NCBI RefSeq assembly: GCF_004359215.1
Contig: NC_090617.1
Location: 2,421,180-2,485,179 of the forward strand
DNA from: Bremia lactucae
Taxonomy: Eukaryota > Oomycota > Peronosporomycetes > Peronosporales > Peronosporaceae
Direction: 5' to 3'
DNA length: 64,000 nucleotides
How positions within the stretch are numbered: position 1 is the first letter of the stretch; the number at the start of each line of letters is the position of its first letter. The notes under the pieces were generated by a model. The model saw nothing but the letters and a program-made list of their open reading frames with translations. It ran no database searches and had not been told where the DNA came from. Shown here in pieces: positions 11,735-22,389 of this stretch. The position numbers and the translations under genes were made by a program.

Positions 11735-12202
11735 ATTTAGCTTCATGCTCAGGATCTTCTGCTTAAGATCATCGTTGCGGTGATGGTCTGACACGACAGA
11801 TGCTGGGTTTTTACCCAACTGAGACGCAACTGCACCTATATAGGCAGTGCTCTCATGAATGGTCGCTGCGCTAGCTAGCGCAGACGACGAGACAGTTGCC
11901 TCGTTGACGTAAGGCAAGTTTGCCTTTGCAGCGTTGGGCATCTCCACGTTAGGAACAATGGGTGAAGTTTGGATGGACAATATAGCGTCATCACCCTTCC
12001 CCATTTGCTTGTTGCAGTACCTCACCCGCATCCGATTTCTCTTCAACATGATGTTCGACTTACTCCCTACCACCATAGACCACCTCAGCAGGTGCAGCCG
12101 GCTTGGTTGCTCCACCACCGCGATTATTTTAGGCTTATAATCTGTTTGGCAGGAACGCACTTCAGCAGAAATTGGTAGAAGTAAGAGTAATTTAATTAAC
12201 AA
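11735..12202 (-). pseudogene. repeat-family ORF antisense to gypsy tail
   Basis: A 156-codon minus-strand frame whose C-terminal half (NAAKANLPYVNEATVSSSAL and onwards) is repeated with substitutions at about 39,890-40,150, again on the minus strand and again just after a gypsy 3' end. Coding conservation between copies suggests a real element protein, possibly a gag N-terminus of another retroelement family. I do not recognise the family. The N-terminal part may be out of frame. Confidence 0.4.
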
Positions 12203-13655
12203 TCAATTTTAACCTCCTAAGACTAACTAACATGCATGCGCAAGCGAGCACCTCCAATCCTTATCGCCTACTTCCAGCTCATCTTATCGCTTATTTACAG
12301 CTCAACTTATTGCTCTTCCTCGATTTGCTGCACTTTCTTATTGCTCTTTTTATGACTTGCCAGTCAAGTGCGGACGCTCTTGACCTTATCTCACCTATTA
12401 AAACCGGTAAATTCTAACACGAATAGTCTCACATTTTCTCTCACCGCACGCCTAATAAGACTATCGCTCGGCTCACGAGTGTAGGGCGTGACAGCTTGCA
12501 AGCGTCCGTTAACACTGGAGAGGAGATAATAGTCAGCGCCTGCCCAAACTTAGTATCACAAAAATCCTTCAGACAGCCTGTCTCTCTACGAACGCGTCAT
12601 TAAATTTGATTATAAGTATTTATCAGGCTGTCTCTTCAAGCGTCATCGCGAGGGGGCTGTGTTGATGGGTTCAAAACTTGGTGATCTAACAAGGGCCAGA
12701 CTCTTAGAATGCTTCGCAGTAAAATGGGCCTCAGCTGGTACCGCTTAAGAATTTTGTACTCGAATTGCGGAGAGCATAGTCTGAGGCACGAAGTTATGAA
12801 ACGGGGGATTCCGTTCATTAGACTTATAAAAAACTCATGCGCAAGAGAACTCAAATCGGCGAGGCGCTCAACTGAAGCTCTCGGTCAATTTGGTACGGAC
12901 TTTAAAATTGATTGTAGTGCTATCAGCATGATTGCCCGCTGGCTTTGAGCTTTGAAGCTTTGCGGTATAGCGCAGCTCGTTGAGGGCGACATATTAATGG
13001 TGTTATTCGCGCGCTGTGTCCCATTTTTCGAAGCAACGCTTTAGAGAAGTATTCAAAGCGTTTGTGGCGCGCAAGGGCGTGTTCCAAATACGGGCAACTT
13101 ATAAAAAATATCGCAAATGTATCAGCGCCAAATAGCAAAAGTAATGCTGCAAGGGCGATTCTTTTGTGCGCGACTGACGCGGCAATTAACAGGAATGATG
13201 CGTTTCATATCAACGACTATAGTGTGGGTCTGATACCGGAGCATACTTACGTTGTTCAAGAATGGTGCCAGATACTTTCGAAACGTTGCCAACGACCAGA
13301 ATAGAGATGCGTTGGGCGAGAAGCAATGCAATCCTACAACAGTGCCTCGATTTTGAAAAAAAGCCGGCAAGCGAGAGTTGCAATGGAGTGTGTATCGCCA
13401 ACGCTCTCTCTGCTTCATTGTGGCTATTGCAGCTACATTATTGCTCGCTTCTATGCAAGAGTAGATGCAAGTGCCAAAAGAGTGTGCGAAGGCCAGCGAG
13501 CAAGACATCCCGACGGTACCTATTTCGTAAGTATTTAAACGCAGGAGTGTTGCCAAGGTACACCATATGTATGTATTTCTTAGATGCGTTCTTATTGGAA
13601 AGTAAAAATTGGGTGTAATTCACTTTCGTAGGAACATCAGGTGGTGATGAAAGAT
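12203..13655. other. gene-free decayed repeat DNA
   Basis: No supported gene. Around 12,640-12,720 there is a weak match to the gypsy family-A gag start (the HHREVA..LM.Q.LGE region). The remaining short frames have no recognisable domain and no consistent strand. Confidence 0.5.
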
Positions 13656-13719
13656 TAGTTTGACAATATTTCTTGTCCAATGGAAACATTTCCTAGAAAT
13701 CAGGCTCAGATGTAACATG

Positions 13720-14600
13720 GTTAGCATGAGAATTAAGGACATCAATCCATACATCACTTCGGTATTTGCCTTTTACCCAACAGGTAACAGCCGCAAGAAT
13801 CAACCTCGTTTGTCGTCAGCTCGGAAGGCAAGTATGTCCGCTGAGAAATCTGAAGTCATCCTGGGAAGTGACAATTACTTTCGCTGGGAATTCGCCTTTT
13901 ATGCGGATGGGCGCTGGCGCGAAAGGGACTACTGGCACATGTATAATATGTGAACGATCCGTCGGAGATAAGTGAAGGATGGTTGCTCAACGATATGAAG
14001 GCTCCGGGACTTATTGCTCATGGGATTGCATCAGTACACCATAAACAGAATTCGGTCGGCTACCTCGGCTCTTCATGCGGAGAAAACGCGCAAGGACTTC
14101 TACAATCGGGCGACGCTGCACACCGTGTATCGATGACCCATCCTCTTTATGACTTCAAGATGGAAGACGGAATGACGATGATGTCCAAGCAACTCGACGA
14201 TTTTAAAGAACTGGTCGTGGGTTTGCAGACACTGAACGAACCTCTGGATGAAGCTCGACAATTGGTGACTGCTGATCAGTCTTCCGGGGGAGTATGAACT
14301 GATCTTCTCGATCATGGAAAATTCCAAGGACACCCCGCTTATCGAGGTCAAGGAGAAGCTGCTGAGAGAATTTGGACGAATGGAGAAGAAGAAAAGTCAA
14401 GTGCGTGCACAGACAGTACCCCCCTTGGAACGGCAATGGTGACAGTGATACCGTGTTTGCCGTGGGAGGTCGATCAGCCGGTTGGTTGATTGATAGTTGT
14501 GCGATGGCACACATTTCCCCGTATTGCGCCGAATTCATTGGGTACGAAACACTTGCAAGCTCCATTGAAGTTACCATTTCAAATAGTAACAATCTTCGTG
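13720..14600 (+). mobile_element. Ty1/copia gag and protease remnant
   Basis: Three broken frames together read as a copia gag of the UBN2/retrotran_gag type. They include EVILGSDNYFRWEFA, NDPSEISEGWLLNDMKA and DDFKELVVGLQTLNEPLDEA. These are followed by a protease active-site-like WLIDSCAMAHISP near 14,485, where the usual D-S-G is D-S-C. Frameshifts lie near 13,920 and 14,290. Confidence 0.75.
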
Positions 14601-14765
14601 TATACCGAATGTCGGTTACGTAATCGTCCTCTTTGACGAGTACGCAGATCTGCTTGATTTTCCAGTGCAATGGAAAGTACAAAATGGCGGGATTGATCTG
14701 GTCTGCACCTCTTCACGGTCTCGATGTTGTTTGAGAGTACTTTTTCACCCACTCTAAAGCGTTCA

Positions 14766-15020
14766 TTATTTTTGCGACCATTTCGGTCCGCATATTCTTT
14801 TTGCGACCATTTCGGTCCGCATATTCTTTTTGCTTGTCCTGTGCGCTTGCCATTGCGTCACAGCTTGAAGTGCCTCTTCTCCTTCCTCAACGAGGGTTAG
14901 GTCCATGGGTTCCGGTCTATTAGACGGTTTCCAAGTGCTTGCTGGGCATCTTTGTCCCAGCAGGGACCCTGGCATAGCAGCGAGCCATCATATGGGCGCG
15001 CTTGACATGCAGAGGCTCCA
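14766..15020 (-). mobile_element. gypsy fragments inserted in copia
   Basis: On the minus strand this carries the gypsy post-integrase tail (the region of the Y-A-D-x-N-G-R motif) and a piece of gypsy gag near 14,960-15,000 (the zinc-knuckle/ARCYAR region). Both interrupt the copia element, whose sequence resumes near 15,030. Confidence 0.5.
14769..14826. repeat. 29-bp tandem duplication
   Basis: Two exact, adjacent 29-bp copies start at 14,769 and 14,798, each beginning TTTTTGCGACCATTTCGGTC. The period is not a multiple of three, so it breaks the gypsy frame. Confidence 0.85.
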
Positions 15021-15029
15021 GCTAATGGT

Positions 15030-15590
15030 CTCGCGCATATTCTAGGGCGTATATGCCGGAAAGGGTAAAATACTCTTAAAGGGCACCGAAGGCAAACGGA
15101 TACGCGTGGTGGAAGCTCTGCACATTCCAGGTTGGGATCGACGATTGCTGTCTGTCGCAAATTGGCTGACAGGGACATGAGTATAGATTTTCGTCAAGAT
15201 TCAAGGTTTATTTCGAACAAGTCGAAGGCAGTGGCTTTCGGGCAGAAAATCGGCAAGACATGCGTGCTGTAATGCCATCAAGACATAGCACAGTATGGGA
15301 AGTATGGTCAAGTTAAAGATGAGTGCATGCTTGAATTGGGCACCCAAGAGAAGAAGTGCAGCTGAAAACACAACTAGCAGCGACGGAGATATCAATGATT
15401 AAGAAAAAGAAGGTCGAGAATTCGTTCGGTGGTTGTTTGAAAGGCAAACTGACGGTGGAGAGATTCTCATCGCGATTCTAAACTCGCGCATCAAGTGTAC
15501 TGGAGCTTGTACACACGGACGTAATAAGCCCTATGAAGACAAAGTCAAAAAGTGATGCTAAGTACGTGCTCACTTTAATGGACGACCTGC
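15030..15590 (+). mobile_element. copia GAG-pre-integrase and integrase start
   Basis: The plus strand encodes, in broken frames, a VEALHIPG..RRLLSVA region (copia pre-integrase) and then LELVHTDVISPMKTKSKSDA and YVLTLMDD, the start of a copia integrase core. At about 15,590 the sequence switches to minus-strand copia. Confidence 0.7.
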
Positions 15591-16340
15591 TGAAAGCTCT
15601 TGTGACACTTCCAGAAGCACTTTCTCCTTGAGGTTGCTGTTCAGGAAATCTGTGCCCACGTCCATTTGCTCGAACACATACTCCTTCGCCACAATCACCG
15701 CCAACACAACTCGTATGGAGCTCATGTTAGCCACCGGTGAGTACGTCTCGAAGAAATCCACACTGAGTTCTGTTTGAACCCTTTTGCAACAAGCCTTTCC
15801 TTGAACTTGATGACCGTGCCATGTTAATCCAGCTTTTTTCGCGAAGACCCATCTACATCCGATAGGTCGTACATTTTCGGTTCTTCATACAAAGACCGAG
15901 AAAAATGATCGTCTTTTTCTTTATTGCTATCCAATTCTAGTCCATTTTCAAGTATGAGCACTGGTTCGTGACTGCGACGTGCTCTAGCTTATTAGGGTCG
16001 AAGTACCATGTCACCCTGCCGGTAGACCGGTTTATCAGGCATACTGCCGTGTTGACCGCTTTTACCCACCAATCAAAACACTTTTGAAGCGTATCATCGC
16101 CCTTGCCTTATCCATGATTGTCCGGTTGGCTCGTTCCTCCACGCCGTTTTGCTATGGGCCGTTTCTGGTATCAGTCGTACAGTATTTGCACATCGCCTTG
16201 TTTACGAATTCCGTTTCGTTGTCCGAACGCAAGCACTTGACCCTAGTGTTCCACTGTCTTCCGTATAGTGTCTTGGACTCCTTGAACTTCATCAATACTT
16301 ATCTAATCGTCTCAAGAAAGCACGCCACCACATAACGAAA
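15591..16340 (-). mobile_element. copia integrase-RT remnant, inverted
   Basis: On the minus strand, integrase core (TRVKCLRSDNETEFVNKA, near 16,250-16,190) is followed by reverse transcriptase start (FFETYSPVANMSSIRVVLAV, near 15,760-15,690). The orientation is opposite to the copia sequence just left of it, so the element is folded back at about 15,590. Confidence 0.7.
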
Positions 16341-16502
16341 GTACGAAAGGCGTGGTGTGCAAGCTAAAAAAACCATTTATGAGCTAAAGCTAGAGACGAG
16401 TGATGCCACAAAATCATTTTATGAAGATCGGTTCAGAGCTGCGGGGCAGATCAATGTGTATACGTGCAGCACAATCGCGACAACATGGTATTTGTTTGCA
16501 TG

Positions 16503-17376
16503 NNNNNNNNNNNNNNNNNNNNNNNNNNNNNNNNNNNNNNNNNNNNNNNNNNNNNNNNNNNNNNNNNNNNNNNNNNNNNNNNNNNNNNNNNNNNNNNNNN
16601 NNNNNNNNNNNNNNNNNNNNNNNNNNNNNNNNNNNNNNNNNNNNNNNNNNNNNNNNNNNNNNNNNNNNNNNNNNNNNNNNNNNNNNNNNNNNNNNNNNNN
16701 NNNNNNNNNNNNNNNNNNNNNNNNNNNNNNNNNNNNNNNNNNNNNNNNNNNNNNNNNNNNNNNNNNNNNNNNNNNNNNNNNNNNNNNNNNNNNNNNNNNN
16801 NNNNNNNNNNNNNNNNNNNNNNNNNNNNNNNNNNNNNNNNNNNNNNNNNNNNNNNNNNNNNNNNNNNNNNNNNNNNNNNNNNNNNNNNNNNNNNNNNNNN
16901 NNNNNNNNNNNNNNNNNNNNNNNNNNNNNNNNNNNNNNNNNNNNNNNNNNNNNNNNNNNNNNNNNNNNNNNNNNNNNNNNNNNNNNNNNNNNNNNNNNNN
17001 NNNNNNNNNNNNNNNNNNNNNNNNNNNNNNNNNNNNNNNNNNNNNNNNNNNNNNNNNNNNNNNNNNNNNNNNNNNNNNNNNNNNNNNNNNNNNNNNNNNN
17101 NNNNNNNNNNNNNNNNNNNNNNNNNNNNNNNNNNNNNNNNNNNNNNNNNNNNNNNNNNNNNNNNNNNNNNNNNNNNNNNNNNNNNNNNNNNNNNNNNNNN
17201 NNNNNNNNNNNNNNNNNNNNNNNNNNNNNNNNNNNNNNNNNNNNNNNNNNNNNNNNNNNNNNNNNNNNNNNNNNNNNNNNNNNNNNNNNNNNNNNNNNNN
17301 NNNNNNNNNNNNNNNNNNNNNNNNNNNNNNNNNNNNNNNNNNNNNNNNNNNNNNNNNNNNNNNNNNNNNNNNNNNN
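16503..17376. other. assembly gap (N run)
   Basis: 874 undetermined bases. The gap hides the outer end of the left arm of the inverted duplication. Long apparent frames crossing it are artefacts. Confidence 1.
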
Positions 17377-18760
17377 ATAGCAAACTCCACGAAAAGCAAT
17401 TGCTTGCTCCATTCCTTGGGTGTCGCAACTGTCCGCAATACATCCGCCACGACTCGATAGGCACATTCTGTTTTGCTATCGGTCTGGGAATGATCGGCTG
17501 TTGCCATGGAGTCTGCTACCCAGCAGCCCAAAACATGACGCCAAAATACCGACGTAAAACGCAGATGCTGATCCAAAACTATGGCACCGGAATCCCGACT
17601 AGTCGATACACATGATCCAGGAACATGAGAGCTGCCTCCTTGCCTGAGATCGTGTTGCTACATGCTACATGGTGCTAAACGCACCATTTTGCTCACTCTT
17701 TCTACAAAGGCAACGAGCCCGGTCCGATCCTTGTGGTCAGGCGGCATACGAAACATGAAGTTCAGACTTTCTGACTTCCAACAATTGGTTGGAATTGTTA
17801 GCGGCTTCAGTTACGCACTGCTGGACGGTGCAGGATTCATGTGCGCAGGAGCGAATATAGTTGGCCATCCATCGATATAGATGTGGCCACCAAATTACCT
17901 CTGACACTCGTAAGAATGTCTTTACACGGCCCAGATGTCCAATCAATGGTGCATCACGGAGATTGTGAAGTATCCTCAACCTGGGATCTGTGTCATGAGG
18001 GACATAGATTCTCAAGGGATCACAAGGTGACAGCTGATGCCATAACAGGCCATCGCTGTAGCTAAAGCGATTTGATCTAGCTTTCAGGTGCGACGGAAGG
18101 GTTACTTTTCGTCCACCAAAGTGATCCAGCAGCAGGCGACAATGGTCGTCCTGACTGTAGCTCTCTTTTATCTCAGAGACCAATGAGCTCGTCACGTGGT
18201 ATGTCTTCACGGCTGCCAACGTTGACGGCTGAAATTGTGCTTTAGCACTACACACTTTCCTGGTGTCTTGACTCGAAGTCTGGTCTGCGCGGTAACGTGC
18301 CAGCCAAGACATTTGACTTACCCGGCTTATATTCAACATTGCAATAATATTCAGAGAAGAATGTAAGCCATATCGCCATTCTATGCGGCGGTGAGTTTAT
18401 TTCGGTCCGGAATGATGCGTGATCCGTATAAATTACAAACTTTTCGGTGCACTCAAAACTAAACAAGGGCATACTTAACTGAAAGTAGCTCCTGTCATGC
18501 ACATGGTATTCAGTCTCACGGCTTTTAAAAGCCAGAACTCATAAAAAAGATGACAAGTCAACGCCGTCGTCATTCTTCTGCATGAGCACGCTGCCGATTG
18601 CGGAGACCCCTTGGACGCACTTTTGCAAGTTGACGTAAAATTAGGAATCACCCAGAGTCTTTAACACAGCGTTCAAATGACGCTTGTGCGACTCTATTTC
18701 ACTCAGTTCGTTCTCGGCCATACTTTGCACGAATGCATCGTCAAAGTAATGGTCGAGCCG
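17377..18760 (-). mobile_element. gypsy RNase H-integrase remnant
   Basis: On the minus strand, from high to low coordinates: RT end (near 18,976-18,641), RNase H-like region with ECTEKFVIYTDHASF, then integrase zinc-binding region (HNLRDAPLIGHLGR, with CAHESC) and part of the integrase core, cut by the gap. Stops and frameshifts make it non-functional. Confidence 0.8.
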
Positions 18761-18764
18761 CCTA

Positions 18765-19235
18765 CCGGCCGATAGGGGCATCGGGCACGAAATTGGTTTG
18801 GAACCTGGCACCAAGTATTGTGTTACCGATGGCCGTTGCCGGAAGAACAAGTCAATTATATCGATGAGTTCTTTGACAAGCGAGACAAGGCGTGACATGT
18901 GCGTGAGAGCAAGTCGCCTTACTGCAGCCCGACTTACTGTGTGCGTAAAGCCACAGGTGGATGCCGCGTGGTTCACGCTTTACAAAAAGCTGAACACCGC
19001 CACCATACCCGCGCAACGCCAATTCCGCGGAAGATGTCTTGTTGAACTCCATGGGAAAGTCAACTTACTTTTCCGCGTTGGAATTCAAAAGATGGCTACT
19101 ATCAGGTACTCATGAGAGAGTCCGATGTAGCCAAAACGGCAGTTAGCACCTCAAGCGCTATGCTTTAGAAGTGGCTTGTGATGGCCAAGGTTTAAAAACG
19201 CACCGGCGACATTTAACCTAATGGTGGCTCACGTG
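18765..19235 (+). mobile_element. inverted RT segment inside gypsy
   Basis: This part of the RT (EPGTKYCVT..., then HAYKKLNTATIP in related copies, then the VELHGKVNLLFRV-like block) reads on the plus strand, whereas gypsy sequence on both sides reads on the minus strand. The same internal inversion is present in the right arm at about 36,420-36,905. The copy at 26,880-27,300 has the normal order. Confidence 0.75.
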
Positions 19236-19239
19236 ATGC

Positions 19240-20560
19240 GTCAGCACCGTGACTACCTGCTCACTTCTTCTGGAAACATATCACGGTGTTTCCACAAAAT
19301 GTTAATATAACGGGCTGTCTTTCATGGCACCCCAGCCTTGAGCAGCGACTCGCTTCTTTATTCCATTTCTAGGACGCTCTCGTCCATTGTGGACGACGAA
19401 CATTAGTTCACCAAGTTCTCGTCTGGAACTGGTGCGACTTACCTCTATGATCTTCCTTCCTTAAATTCGGATAGAAACAGATCCGACGACATATCCGGGA
19501 GACTTACTATCTCCTCGGTAGATCTCAAGACATGCTGGAGCACCTCAACTGAGGATGCCTCCGCCATCTTGTCTTCGACGGGCCCGAACGTTTCGCTCGA
19601 AGGCCCGTCCTCTTTGATCGGGAATGATCCGAACGTCACTCATTTTGAAGTACCTTTGATCGTCCTTATCTGTCGGGTACTCGTTTTCGAGTCACCACGC
19701 CTTTAACCTGGAAATCGGTGCCGTTGCTCTGTCGGCTAACGCACCCCTTCCAGCCGCTTGAGGATCTCGGCTCTGTGCAGATCATTCGAACGCATGACTA
19801 CTTGTCGTCGTCCTATTCACTACTCCAGTCTCTCCGAGCTGGACAGGACTTTGTGTCACCTGACTTCTTGTCGGCACACTTCAACTACACCAGCTCTATG
19901 TTCTGGGTAGAACCTGGTGACGTTTGACATCTCAACGCAACCTCAACTGAGAAAGACACGACATCAATTGCATAAGCCTCTCGCAGGAGCACATCCTTTC
20001 CGGTGTCCAGCGTAGAGCTCGGAATTGTGCGTGTACGCCATCTATCCATGATTGGTACTTTGCCAAATATGACATGCCTAGGATGAGGTCATACGGACTC
20101 TCCATACCTAGCACTCTTTCCTCAACAGGAGAATTCACTAGAAATGAAGGCGAACTCGACTTGAACTCCCTCAGACTTAACGAGCGCGCCGTTCACTAAA
20201 CGACGGTCGCCACTTCTCGCTTGCCATCCTGACAAAGTGACTCGTACATCGCCGGCCTCTTTCTTAGAGCTGGTAGTTTCACAAGATTCTATAATGCACC
20301 CGAATTCGCGAGGTGGGTCATCACTTCGTCATAGCCTCGTAATCGAGCGCTATAGACTAGCAGGGTTGAGGTCCTAAAGTTCGACACCCCAGGGAAAATG
20401 CTGCTTATTTGTTGGATAATTCTGAATCAGGGGTAGTCTCAGAGTAGAGCATCCCGCCCCTAGCGCTCCTGCATTTCCCGAATCCTCAGTGGACGATGCA
20501 GAACTCACACGTCTTGCACGCTGGTTCTTGCCATCATCCTTCTGGTAAGGAGTCCTTTGC
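19240..20560 (-). mobile_element. gypsy protease and linker remnant
   Basis: On the minus strand the protease region encodes SPYDLILGMSYLAKYQSWID (near 20,110-20,050). A Ser/Glu-rich linker preceding RT follows (FGSFPIKEDGPSSETFG region at 19,639-19,445). Frames are broken. Confidence 0.75.
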
Positions 20561-20569
20561 TGGGCGTTT

Positions 20570-21060
20570 TAGCACCAGCAGGGCCTCAATCTCGATTAAG
20601 CTCATTTCCCACACCTCTCAGAATATCATCGGGAGGAGGCAGAGCAGTTGGCGAAGGGACTTGGCAAGCAAGCTCTGAGCAGGCTCTTGGGCAGTCCTCC
20701 TGAGCAACATGTTGCTGTGTTAAAGCAGTTTGAGGCATTTGTGCTCGGAAAGCGAAGGGCGGCAGCCGAGGCACACAGCCAAGCTGGGGCGGAGTCCGTC
20801 ACAAAGACTCAGGATGAGCTTAGGCGGGATTGGGACTCGGAACGAGGCTCTCAACAGGACTGTTGAAATGATTTCCGCCCACCTACATTGGCGAGGGTAA
20901 TAAATTTATACCTCGGATTACAGATGACGCTAGTCGTCATCCCTTCCAATGTGAAACCTTTTTGCATCACATACACAAGGATGGGTGACTATGTGAACCA
21001 CAGGTCAAAATACTCCACATGTAGTAATTAACCATCCCGTTCTGTGAATCTGGCATAGCA
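20570..21060. repeat. LTR-gag mosaic block in gag
   Basis: The gypsy gag on the minus strand is interrupted between its zinc-knuckle end and the following AKTPSK region. The block consists of an inverted gag N-terminus (plus strand, PPEQHVAVLKQFEAFVLG at about 20,700-20,750) joined to an LTR family-A fragment (about 20,885-21,060) with a TGACG palindrome. The right arm has the same block at about 34,515-34,985. Confidence 0.7.
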
Positions 21061-21310
21061 GCGATAGCAGCGAGCCATCACATGGCCGCGCTTGCCGCAC
21101 TTGTGGAGACAACGTGTGCGTTGACCAACTCCATAGGAGTGGCATCCAGTCTATCGGCCAACGGCTTATTCCAAGCTGTTGCTGAGGCACTGATGAAGGG
21201 TTGCTCCTCAGCTAAGACAAATTGGAGTGCCTCTTCCATCGTCGACGTCACCTATCCTGTCGCGATGGGCCGTGCCGCAGTCCATTCATGAATGTGCGCA
21301 CCTTTATGTG
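21061..21310 (-). mobile_element. gypsy gag zinc-knuckle remnant
   Basis: On the minus strand this encodes gag C-terminus with a CCHC-like segment (CGKRGHVMARCY). A family match in the central copy is near 25,600. The gag N-terminal side is missing here but present in the right arm. Confidence 0.65.
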
Positions 21311-22300
21311 TTCAGGTGTGGAGGTGCGGGCAATCTTTTATTGATTAACGTCATTATTATGTGGATCCGTTTATGAGGATAATGATGTTGTCCAGACTGG
21401 GTATTTATAGTTCGGAATTTGTCGACGTCAAACGAAAAACTCTTGTTAATTTGCATAGTCTACCTCCTTTGAGTGTGCACAAAGAATCTCGGTCGAAACG
21501 TGGTAAACGCTGTCAATTCAGCAAACAACTTTAATTCAAGGACAAGACTAATCATTACGCGCGTGCTACCGCCCTATAGTACACGTTGACTGCAAAGATA
21601 ATGTACTTTTCGTCCAAGTATACGATGATAATCTTCGCAAAGTCCATTATCTTTGGATGGAATCATCGCTGTGCTGACAAAAAAGAAACATGAATCCGAT
21701 TTGGATGTTCAGTGTGGCACTTGATGAAATGTCACAGCCATCTCGGTCATTATGTTATGACGCAATTGTCAAAATAGTCCGACACCCTGCCTTTGGTGTT
21801 AAACTCACGGATAAAGGAACAGGTTGTTTGGCCTGCGTTAGGGATAACAAACGAAAAAGTGCAATCACCGGAAAATTTCGCCGATTAATTTCATCGGCGG
21901 AAATATATGCCAACAAAGAAGCGACCAGAATTTCGTAATCCAGACCTCAATTAGTGCGTAAACCGTAATTTCGACAGTTAAATTGTCGCACAACGCAGCC
22001 ATAAAATGTTTAAATTGGGCAGCTACATCCTTTCTTGCCAGAAATACACGACAATAGTAGGATCTGTAGTTGATAAAGCCCAATAAATAACGGTCACCAA
22101 GACGGTCGCGGGGAGTAATTAAACCTTTAAGATCGAGACAGCAGATATCAAACGTCAAGCAAGCCAGGCAAATAACAAGGCCAGCGGCGGTCAGGCTGAT
22201 CAGATGCACCGTGCCAGCATGAACATGGTTTGAAGCATGCTGTTTGCTAGCGGTTTACCTTTAAGTTTTAAAGTGATGCGGCTGAGTATACTGTGTGTAT
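21310..22300. mobile_element. scrambled copia integrase remnant
   Basis: The pre-integrase region reads on the plus strand (KIVRHPAFGVKLTDKGTGCL, near 21,770-21,830). The integrase core reads on the minus strand (CCLDLKGLITPRDRLGDRYL, near 22,145-22,085). An internal inversion therefore exists, and the right arm shares it (31,625-32,143). Confidence 0.75.
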
Positions 22301-22389
22301 AGGAGCCCTACCAACGCAAACCTGGGACATGTATCCCAATTGAGATGCTCGTGAAAGGGACACCTGTCTTGAGTGACTTAGTGGTATTT

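Noticed and set aside
13122..13556. 144-codon minus and 118-codon plus frames overlapping each other
   Set aside because: Neither has a recognisable domain, both strands are equally open, and the area is repeat-derived.
14769..14826. 29-bp repeat as a CRISPR-like array
   Set aside because: Only two directly adjacent units with no spacers, inside a gypsy coding fragment of a eukaryote.
16357..17615. Very long open frames of 330-385 codons across the gap
   Set aside because: They consist almost wholly of undetermined bases; only the flanks are real and these are retroelement pieces.
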